From NCBI GenBank assembly GCA_900540935.1, contig UQHW01000012.1, positions 1 through 57,583 on the forward strand: 57,583 nt of DNA, given 5' to 3'. Under the pieces are notes generated by a model. That model was not told where the DNA came from. It did no database searches and saw nothing but the letters and a program-made list of their open reading frames with translations. Positions 16,419-23,224 of the stretch are shown here, in pieces. The stretch is from an uncultured Collinsella sp. Lineage in GTDB: Bacteria; Actinomycetota; Coriobacteriia; Coriobacteriales; Coriobacteriaceae. The position numbers and the translations under genes are program-made. Numbering within the stretch: the first letter of the stretch is position 1; each line of letters opens with the position of its first letter.

Positions 16419-17837
16419 CTAGAAGATTCGGCGCAGGTCTCCGCGGTTGAGGGCCTCGTCGAAGAGGTGCTTGAATACCACGCTGCCGTGCAGGCCGTCG
16501 TGCTCGAACTCGTTGGTCACCCAGGCGTGCGAGTTGCCCACGCGGTCGAGCGTGTCGAGCTGCATGCCCGAGTCCACGTACATGTCATCGAAGTACACCG
16601 CGGCCTGGAGCGGCACCTCGTTGCAAGCCAGGCGCTGCGGGTCGTAGATCTTGTCCCAGCTGGTGTCTTCCATCAGCAGGTCCATGGCGGGTTTAAACGG
16701 CTTAAGCTCGGGCATCTGCTCGAACATCCACGGGAACATGGCCTCGCCGGTAAACATGAGCGGGCGCGCGAGGGTGTCGAACTCGGCACGGCGTGCCTTC
16801 TCTTCTGCCGCGGCCCAGCGAATGGGCATGGTATCGCCGTCGGCGTAGATGAACTCCTGCAGTGTCCAGTACAGCGGGTTTGTGCGCGTGTTGGTGCGCT
16901 CGAAGGCGCGCATCAAAAAGCTGTCAGATACCGAGGCGCCGCAGGCCAGCGTGCCGTCGCCGTCAACAAAAGCGTGATCGATAATCCAATGCATGCGCTC
17001 AAAGCTCGGCTTCATGCCAAAGTCGCTGCCCATGAGCTGTAGGCGCTCGACCGTCATCGGCGAGCCGTCGGGCAGCACGGGCTTTTGCTCCTCGAGGGTA
17101 TCTGCCAGGGTCGCCACGCGCTCGACGTCGGCGGGGTAGCGGTCGTAATACTGCTGCGTCTTGGCTGCCATGCGTGGGAAGGTGTGCGCGTAGACCTCGC
17201 TTGCGCTCGCCGGTACGTGGGGGATGCCGCCGCAGGTAAAGCTCGCCGCCACGCCCTCGGGGAAGAGCGACAGGTAGCTCAGCGTCAAAAAACCGCCGTA
17301 GCTTTGGCCGAGCGTGACCCACGGCTTGCCGCCAAAGCCCACTAGGCGCAGGTACTCAAAATCGCGCACGATGGAGCTGGCGAGGTGGCGCTTGAGGAAG
17401 TCCGCCTGCGAGCGTGCTGTATCGGCGCCGGCGGCCGTTGCGCGATCACCCAGTGCCTTGATCGTGCGTCCGTCCACGCAGCTACTGCGTCCGGTGCCGC
17501 GCTGGTCGGGAAGGACCACGCGGAAGTGCTTGACGGCCTCCTCGATCCAGCCGTCGCTTGTGGGCGACAGCGGACGTGGGCTCTCGCCGCCGGGGCCGCC
17601 CTGCAAAAACAGGAGCAGCGGCAGATCGTCGTTGATGCGGTCGGGCGCGCTAACCACGCGGTAGAAGAGCTTGATGCTCTCGGGCGCGCCGGCGATGGGT
17701 GCCGGCATGGCGCCGCGGCGCATGGTACTGCCGACGGCCAGGAGCATCGGCTCCAGGCCGCGCCAGTCAAGGGGGACGTCGATGCTGTGGTCCTCGACGT
17801 AAAGGCCGGGGACGTGGTACGAAGTGATGAGGGCCAT
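16419..17837 (-). CDS. Alpha/beta hydrolase, peptidase S33 (proline iminopeptidase-like)
   Basis: A 472-residue serine hydrolase. LQGGPGGESPRPL near residue 87 supplies the S33 oxyanion motif, followed by LPDQRGTGRSS. The nucleophile elbow is GQSYGG with Ser near residue 179, inside TLGQSYGGFLTLSYLSLFPEG. The Asp and His of the triad should lie in the C-terminal third (AWVTNEFEHDGLHG ends in a candidate His). S33 members release N-terminal proline or other residues from short peptides. Its position between proB and proA fits a role in proline supply, which is inference. ATG 17837 follows GGAAG; there is no signal peptide. Confidence 0.88.
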   Translation of the reverse strand: MALITSYHVPGLYVEDHSIDVPLDWRGLEPMLLAVGSTMRRGAMPAPIAGAPESIKLFYRVVSAPDRINDDLPLLLFLQGGPGGESPRPLSPTSDGWIEEAVKHFRVVLPDQRGTGRSSCVDGRTIKALGDRATAAGADTARSQADFLKRHLASSIVRDFEYLRLVGFGGKPWVTLGQSYGGFLTLSYLSLFPEGVAASFTCGGIPHVPASASEVYAHTFPRMAAKTQQYYDRYPADVERVATLADTLEEQKPVLPDGSPMTVERLQLMGSDFGMKPSFERMHWIIDHAFVDGDGTLACGASVSDSFLMRAFERTNTRTNPLYWTLQEFIYADGDTMPIRWAAAEEKARRAEFDTLARPLMFTGEAMFPWMFEQMPELKPFKPAMDLLMEDTSWDKIYDPQRLACNEVPLQAAVYFDDMYVDSGMQLDTLDRVGNSHAWVTNEFEHDGLHGSVVFKHLFDEALNRGDLRRIF

Positions 17838-17949
17838 GTGAGTCTTCCGTTCGTTGCGGTGTTTCGGGTTGACCAATTCTACCGCCGCGGGCGAGGCCAT
17901 GCGCAAATCGGCTACCATGGTTGCAAACTTCTAGGAGAAAGGGCCGCCC

Positions 17950-19236
17950 ATGTCGGTCGATATAGCCACGTATGTCCACGATCTTGCCGTTGCCGCCAAG
18001 GCAGCGTCGGCCTCGCTTGCCACGGCGAGCGATGAGCAGCGCCAGGAGGCCGTGCGCGCCATGGCCGCAGCACTGCGCAACGGTGTCGACTCCATCGTCG
18101 CCGCCAACGAGCTCGATATGTCCGCCGCGCGCGATGCGGGCACCTCGGCCGGACTGCTCGATCGCCTGCTGCTGACGCCCGAGCGCGTCGAGGGCATGGC
18201 CGCCGGCCTGGAAAAGCTCGCCGAGCTGCCCGATCCCGTGGGCCGCGTGCTCGACCACCGCGTGCTTGCAAGCGGCGTGGACTTGACCCGTGTGAGTGTG
18301 CCGCTGGGCCTGGTCGCCATGGTCTACGAGGCGCGCCCCAACGTGACGGCCGACGCCGCAGGCATCTGCATACGCACCGGCAACGCCTGCATTCTGCGCG
18401 GCGGTTCGCTGGCCTATCACTCGTGTGCCATGATCGCCGAGCTGCTGGCCGATGCGCTCGAGGCCAAGGGCTTCCCGCGCGAGGCCGTGTCGATGATCGA
18501 GTCCACCGACCGCGAGGCCACTGGCGAGCTCATGAAGCTCCGCGGTATTGTCGACGTGCTCATTCCGCGTGGCGGTGCAGGCCTGATCCAGCGCTGCGTG
18601 CGCGAGTCGCTCGTGCCGGTGATCGAGACGGGTACGGGCAACTGCCACATCTACGTGCATGAATCCGCCGACTTTGATAAGGCACTCAACATTATCGTTA
18701 ATGCCAAGACCCAGCGCGTAGGCGTGTGCAATGCCGCCGAGTCGCTGCTGGTCGACCATGCTGTGGCCGATGCGTTTTTGCCCGCGGTCGTGGCCGTGCT
18801 GCATGACCACGGCGTGCTCATTCACGGCGACGAGGCAACCTACGCCGCATGCGCCGATGCCGGGCTTGCCGAGGGTGATGACTACGTCGCCGCGACTGAG
18901 GAGGACTGGGGTCGCGAGTACCTGGCGCTCGAGATGAGCGTGAAGGTCGTGGCAAACGAGGACGAGGCCATCGCACACATCAACCGCTACGGCACGATGC
19001 ACTCCGAGGCCATTGTTGCCGAGGACACGGATGCTTGCGAGCACTTCCTGGATGCGGTCGATGCCTCGGCTGTGTATGCCAACGCCAGTACGCGCTTTAC
19101 CGACGGCGGCGAGTTTGGCCTGGGCGCCGAGATCGGCATCTCGACCCAAAAGCTCCACGCCCGCGGCCCCTTTGCCGCCGAGGCCCTCACCACTTACAAA
19201 TACAAGCTCCGAGGCACCGGCCAGGTCCGCCCCTAG
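17950..19236 (+). CDS. proA: Gamma-glutamyl phosphate reductase
   Basis: A 428-residue NADPH-dependent enzyme reducing glutamyl-5-phosphate to glutamate semialdehyde in proline synthesis, partner of ProB. It has an aldehyde-dehydrogenase-like fold with the catalytic Cys at about residue 260 in GVCNAAESLLV. Other family stretches are YEARPNVTADAAGIC, LRGGSLAYHSC and TDGGEFGLGAEIGISTQKLH. AGGAG precedes ATG 17950. A repeated bidirectional terminator follows. Length is normal for the family. Confidence 0.96.
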   Translation: MSVDIATYVHDLAVAAKAASASLATASDEQRQEAVRAMAAALRNGVDSIVAANELDMSAARDAGTSAGLLDRLLLTPERVEGMAAGLEKLAELPDPVGRVLDHRVLASGVDLTRVSVPLGLVAMVYEARPNVTADAAGICIRTGNACILRGGSLAYHSCAMIAELLADALEAKGFPREAVSMIESTDREATGELMKLRGIVDVLIPRGGAGLIQRCVRESLVPVIETGTGNCHIYVHESADFDKALNIIVNAKTQRVGVCNAAESLLVDHAVADAFLPAVVAVLHDHGVLIHGDEATYAACADAGLAEGDDYVAATEEDWGREYLALEMSVKVVANEDEAIAHINRYGTMHSEAIVAEDTDACEHFLDAVDASAVYANASTRFTDGGEFGLGAEIGISTQKLHARGPFAAEALTTYKYKLRGTGQVRP

Positions 19237-19248
19237 CGACCGCGCAAG

Positions 19249-19290
19249 AAAAACCGCCACAAAGGTGCCTGTCCCCTTTGTGGCGGTTTT
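19249..19290. terminator. CCGCCACAAAGG-family terminator, shared by convergent genes
   Basis: AAAAACCGCCACAAAGG and CCCTTTGTGGCGGTTTT enclose the loop TGCCTGTC. It is a compensated variant (A-T changed to G-C on both arms) of the repeated terminator. It sits between convergent proA and the HD-domain gene and can serve both. Confidence 0.85.
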
Positions 19291-19305
19291 AGCTGGCGCG
19301 GGCGG

Positions 19306-19905
19306 TTAGGCCTGGAAGGTATCGCGATCGGGCGCGAAGGACTGCATGGCCGCGATGGTGCGGTCAAAGAGCTCGGGGAGCTCCCAACCCAGCATCTCGG
19401 CGCCCTGCGAAATCACGTCGCGCGAGCAGCCGGCGGCAAAGCGCTTGTCCTTGAACTTCTTCTTGAGCGACTTGGTCGTAAAGTCCATGACGCTCTTGCT
19501 CGGACGCATGATCACGGCAGCACCGATCAGGCCGGTGAGCTCGTCGCAAGCAAACAGGATCTTCTCCATCTGCAGCTCGGGCTTGGGCAGCGAGGTATTG
19601 AAATCGGACGTGTGCGTCTGGATGGCGCGAATGAGCTCGGGAGACGCACCTTCGCCCTCAAGAATCTCGGCAGCATAGATGGTGTGGTTCATGGGGTCGT
19701 CCTCATGCTCCTCCCAATCCAGGTCGTGCAGCAGACCGACGATGCCCCAAAACTCCTCGTTCTCGGGGTCGAACTCGCGCGCAAAGTAGCGCATAGTGCC
19801 CTCGACCGTCTCACCATGGGTGATGTGGAACGGGTCCTTGTTGTGCTCGTTGAGCAGTTCGAACGCGCGGTCGCGGGTGATTCCGGCGGTAAGCGGTTCT
19901 GCCAT
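19306..19905 (-). CDS. HD-domain protein (putative phosphohydrolase)
   Basis: A 199-residue cytosolic protein with an HD-type metal site: ITHGETVEG (His near 30), VGLLHDLDWEEH (the HD pair near 58-59) and IQTHTSDF (downstream His). Such compact HD proteins hydrolyse phosphate esters of nucleotides or related compounds, but the substrate is unknown. The C-terminal half (KSVMDFTTKSLKKKFKDKRFAAG) is conserved in similar uncharacterised HDIG-like proteins. ATG 19905 follows AAGGAG. Single-gene unit. Confidence 0.85.
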   Translation of the reverse strand: MAEPLTAGITRDRAFELLNEHNKDPFHITHGETVEGTMRYFAREFDPENEEFWGIVGLLHDLDWEEHEDDPMNHTIYAAEILEGEGASPELIRAIQTHTSDFNTSLPKPELQMEKILFACDELTGLIGAAVIMRPSKSVMDFTTKSLKKKFKDKRFAAGCSRDVISQGAEMLGWELPELFDRTIAAMQSFAPDRDTFQA

Positions 19906-19959
19906 AAGAGACTCCTTGTGCTCGTGGGTATCGCTAAGAATGAATACTACTAGAACAAG

Positions 19960-20001
19960 AAAACCACCACAAAGGTGCTTGTCCCCTTTGTGGTGGTTTT
20001 T
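19960..20001. terminator. CCACCACAAAGG-family hairpin
   Basis: AAAACCACCACAAAGG and CCCTTTGTGGTGGTTTTT enclose the loop TGCTTGTC, with A runs and T runs on either side. It lies between the HD gene and the CarD-like gene (both minus strand) and should terminate the latter. Confidence 0.85.
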
Positions 20002-20013
20002 GGCGCGGGTGGG

Positions 20014-20499
20014 TTAGTTGAGGGCGGCTTGGGCTAGGCGGGCTTCGGCGGCCTCCTCGGTGACACCAAGGGCCACGGCGAACTCCTCGATGGAGCGGCG
20101 CTTGGCCTCCTTGAGTACGCGCATGTAGTAGGAGCTGGGTTTTTTATCAGCTTCCTCGGCCTGGCGAATGCGGTGCATCATGGTTTTTGCCACGCGGACC
20201 GTCTCGGGCGCGCCCAGCTTGAGCTGCTGCTTAAAGTGTGTCTCCTCAAGCGAGCTGTTGCGCTCGGTAAAGGTGTCGCACTCCAGCTCGTCATAGTGGC
20301 TCAGCAAGTGCTCGGCATCTTGCTGCGAGATGGCGGCGTGCAAACGGTCGGCCTGCGCCACGGGGTACATGAGGATCGTCTGCGCATGTCCCTGCTTGGT
20401 CTCGAGCAGCAGCATGGGCTGCGGTGTGTCGTCCCTAAAACCGACGACGGTGCAGACTCCCTGGCCCGGATGAATGACGTGTTGACCGATTGAGAACAT
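20014..20499 (-). CDS. CarD-family transcriptional regulator
   Basis: A 161-residue RNA-polymerase-binding regulator. The N-terminal ~60 residues (FSIGQHVIHPGQGVCTVVGF onwards) form the Tudor-like RNAP-interaction domain shared with TRCF. The rest is a helical domain with the basic stretch MHRIRQAEEADKKPSSYYMRVLKEAKRR. In actinobacteria CarD stabilises open complexes at rRNA and other promoters. GGAGG precedes ATG 20499. It is divergent from argS across a 342-bp region. Confidence 0.88.
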   Translation of the reverse strand: MFSIGQHVIHPGQGVCTVVGFRDDTPQPMLLLETKQGHAQTILMYPVAQADRLHAAISQQDAEHLLSHYDELECDTFTERNSSLEETHFKQQLKLGAPETVRVAKTMMHRIRQAEEADKKPSSYYMRVLKEAKRRSIEEFAVALGVTEEAAEARLAQAALN

Positions 20500-20841
20500 G
20501 CTACCTCCAACTTATACGAATTTACGTATGTTAAGAATACCACGCTGACGTGCGCAAACCATTACTTTATGCTGGAAAAGCACACAACTCCGATAGGTAA
20601 GAGTATTCGATAACAGACGCAGCTCATTCACACCTTTATGCATTTTCAACGCCTGCATAATCTGCAGGCAGACCGGCATCTTTGAGTGACTCCATACAAG
20701 CTGTAGTCATTTTTGTGCATATGCAATATCTATTAGCTTTACCCTGCGACAGTGCCCGTCGCTTGTGATAGAGTGCTACAAACTCTGGCTTTTGCCCCAC
20801 GAGTGACCAAGAGCTCGGGGGCTTTAACACAAGGAGGATCT
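20500..20841. other. Divergent intergenic region between carD-like gene and argS
   Basis: AT-richer than its neighbours. It contains the hairpin GCCTGCA-TAATC-TGCAGGC (about 20650-20668) and the string TACCCTGCGACAG (20740-20752), which recurs at 32728-32740 upstream of the FAD oxidoreductase. Both genes must be promoted from here, but no near-consensus promoter stands out. No gene is seen. Confidence 0.5.
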
Positions 20842-22695
20842 ATGCCCGAGAAGATTGAAGAGCTGGTACGCGCTGCGCTTGCTGCGGCCCAGGAGGCCGG
20901 CGACCTTTCCGCATTTGAACTTGACGATTGCGCTATCGAGCGACCGGCTGACACTTCTCATGGCGAGTGGACCTCTACCATGGCCCTGAAGTCCGCCAAG
21001 CTGGCCCACTGCGCCCCGCGCAAGATCGCCGAGGCCATCGTTGCCCATATGCCCGAGGACCCCGCGATCGAGAAGGTCGAGATCGCAGGCCCCGGCTTCA
21101 TCAACTTCTACCTCTCCGTTGCCGTCAAGAATGCCATCTTTGGCGAGGCTCGCGAGAAGGGTATGGACTTCGCTAAGTCCAACGTCGGTGGTGGCCTGAA
21201 GACCCAGGTCGAGTTCGTTTCCGCCAACCCCGTCGGCCCCATGCACATCGGCCACGGCCGCTGGGCCGCGCTGGGCGACTCGCTCTGCCGCGTTATGGAC
21301 CACGCCGGTTACGACATCCAGCGTGAGTTCTACATCAACGACCACGGCTCTCAGATGAACACCTTCGGCAACTCCATCAGCACGCGCTATATGCAGCTTG
21401 CCGACATCATCGCCAAGCAGGGCGTGGATATCGACGAGGCTCACAAGCTGCTGATCGCCGACCGCGACGCCTTTGTTGCCGACGAGAACGACGAGCACCC
21501 CGAGACCCATCCGTATCAGGACAACTTTGCCGAGACCCTGGGCAAGGATTCCTACGGCGGCGACTACATCATCGACGAGGCTGCCGAGTTCTGGCGCACC
21601 GACGGCGACAAGTGGGTCGAGGCCGATCCGCAGGAGCGCATGGAGAGCTTCCGTGAGCGCGGCTACGTGAAGATGGTCGACAACATGCGCGACCTCTGCC
21701 ATGCCGTTAACTGCGACTTCGATCGTTGGTACTCCGAGCGTTCGCTGTACGTGAAGGACACCGAGGGCGAGACCGCCGGCACCTCTGCCGTCGACCGCGC
21801 TTTTGAGAAGCTCGACAAGATGGGCTACCTCTACACCAAGGACGGCGCCCTGTGGTTCCGCTCCACCGACCTGGGCGATGACAAGGACCGCGTCCTGATC
21901 AAGTCCGACGGCGAGTACACCTACTTCGCCTCCGACGTTGCCTATCACTGGGATAAGTTCCAGCGCGTCGACCACGTCATCGACATCTGGGGTGCCGACC
22001 ACCACGGCTACATCGAGCGCGTCCGCTGCGTCTGCGACGCTCTTGGCTATCCCGGCAAGTTTGAGGTTCTGCTGGGCCAGCTCGTCAACCTGCTGCGCAA
22101 CGGCAAGCCCGTCCGTATGTCCAAGCGTAAGGGCACCATGGTGACCCTTCAGGAGCTCGTCGACGAGGTCGGCTCCGATGCCGCTCGCTACACGCTCATT
22201 TCCAAGAGCTCTAACCAGATGGTCGACTTCGATATCGAGGCTGTTAAGAAGCGCGACAATTCCAACCCGGTCTATTACGTGCAGTATGCTCACGCCCGCG
22301 TGTGCTCCATCCTGCGCCGTGCCGCTGACGTTACGCCCGAGCAGGCTGACGAGATGGGCATGAAGGCCGTCGCCGCGAAGGCCATCGGTGAGAACGTCGA
22401 TTACTCGCTGCTGACCGACCCGACCGAGCTCGCCCTTTCGCGTAAGCTCAACGAGCTCACCGACCTCATCGCCAGCTGCGCTCGCGACCGCGCTCCGTTC
22501 CGTCTGACGCACTTTGCCGAGGAGCTCGCCGGCGACTTCCACAGCTTCTATGCTGCCTGCCAGGTGCTGCCGAGCGAGGGCCGTCCCGTCGACCCCGAGC
22601 TTTCGCGCGCCCGTCTGGCCGCTTGCGACGCCGTCCGCGTGACGCTCGCCCTGGTGCTCACCCTTGTTGGTGTCTCCGCTCCCGAGCAGATGTAA
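20842..22695 (+). CDS. argS: Arginyl-tRNA synthetase
   Basis: A 617-residue class I synthetase charging tRNA-Arg. An N-terminal Add-1 domain (about 1-115) is followed by FVSANPVGPMHIGHGR with the HIGH motif at about 134, and the KMSKS-equivalent MSKRKG at about 426. A DALR anticodon-binding domain closes the protein (SRKLNELTDLIASCARDRAPF onwards). ATG 20842 follows AAGGAGG; the open frame extends upstream but without a site. A terminator follows at 22742. Confidence 0.97.
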   Translation: MPEKIEELVRAALAAAQEAGDLSAFELDDCAIERPADTSHGEWTSTMALKSAKLAHCAPRKIAEAIVAHMPEDPAIEKVEIAGPGFINFYLSVAVKNAIFGEAREKGMDFAKSNVGGGLKTQVEFVSANPVGPMHIGHGRWAALGDSLCRVMDHAGYDIQREFYINDHGSQMNTFGNSISTRYMQLADIIAKQGVDIDEAHKLLIADRDAFVADENDEHPETHPYQDNFAETLGKDSYGGDYIIDEAAEFWRTDGDKWVEADPQERMESFRERGYVKMVDNMRDLCHAVNCDFDRWYSERSLYVKDTEGETAGTSAVDRAFEKLDKMGYLYTKDGALWFRSTDLGDDKDRVLIKSDGEYTYFASDVAYHWDKFQRVDHVIDIWGADHHGYIERVRCVCDALGYPGKFEVLLGQLVNLLRNGKPVRMSKRKGTMVTLQELVDEVGSDAARYTLISKSSNQMVDFDIEAVKKRDNSNPVYYVQYAHARVCSILRRAADVTPEQADEMGMKAVAAKAIGENVDYSLLTDPTELALSRKLNELTDLIASCARDRAPFRLTHFAEELAGDFHSFYAACQVLPSEGRPVDPELSRARLAACDAVRVTLALVLTLVGVSAPEQM

Positions 22696-22741
22696 GCTGC
22701 GGGTCATTTAACCGTGTAGGTTCGGCTTTGCTGAGCCCTAT

Positions 22742-22774
22742 AAGCCCGATCTCCATGCGGAGGTCGGGCTTTTT
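22742..22774 (+). terminator. Terminator after argS
   Basis: AAGCCCGATCTCC and GGAGGTCGGGCTT form a perfect 13-bp stem with loop ATGC, followed by T3. Confidence 0.92.
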
Positions 22775-22818
22775 GCAAACGCCGACGTATTGACGAATTT
22801 GGAACTGCTGGAAATACG

Positions 22819-22969
22819 AAACTATGCCGGTTTACTACGATGAATATGAGAAATTCCAACCACGCCAGCTTTTCGCAAAAAAGTGCAGGGCATCTACCTG
22901 CGGTTTTAGTTCAACAAGTTTCGGAGTGGTCGCGGTTGAGCGATTCATCGTAGTAAACCGCCATAGTTT
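22819..22969. repeat. Inverted-repeat-bounded noncoding element (151 bp)
   Basis: The 27-base arms, 22819-22845 and 22943-22969, are inverted repeats with one mismatch; the arm core is GGTTTACTACGATGAAT. The interior is noncoding and includes CTACCTGCGGTTTTAG, matching the reverse complement of the interior of the element at 80-202. It shares architecture with that element but not the arm sequence. Confidence 0.55.
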
Positions 22970-23053
22970 TGGCGGAGGCAGTCAGATTTGTGGGTGTTAA
23001 ACCAAAGAGTGCCCCTTTTGACTAGTCGTTTAAGAGCGTTCCCAATGACTAAG

Positions 23054-23081
23054 TTGCAGGTGGCGGCGGTTGTGTTACACT
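23054..23081 (+). promoter_or_regulatory. rho promoter
   Basis: TTGCAG (23054-23059), a 16-bp spacer and TACACT (23076-23081). It leaves a leader of about 135 bases before the GTG start. Rho genes are often autoregulated through such leaders; nothing in the sequence proves it here. Confidence 0.5.
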
Positions 23082-23224
23082 AACGCTGCGTATATGACGC
23101 AATCATCTCGATACAGATCAATGATGTCCGTCGTTTTGAACGGAACTAGACTGTTTAGCCGCCCTGAAGGTTTATGCAGGGAGCATGTGATCACAGGGCT
23201 TGAAAAGAAAGTTGAGCAAACACT

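Larger units (their letters stand above)
22775..23224. other. Intergenic region argS-rho
   Basis: Contains the inverted-repeat element 22819-22969, a copy of the GACTAGTCGTTTAAGAGCGTT repeat at about 23019-23039, the rho promoter at 23054-23081 and about 140 bases of untranslated leader before rho. No protein gene is supported. Confidence 0.5.

Noticed and set aside
15190..19236. Classical proBA operon
   Set aside because: A terminator and a minus-strand peptidase gene separate proB and proA, so they are transcribed separately.
20824..22707. Minus-strand open frame of 627 codons opposite argS
   Set aside because: Antisense shadow; argS has all synthetase motifs and a strong ribosome binding site.
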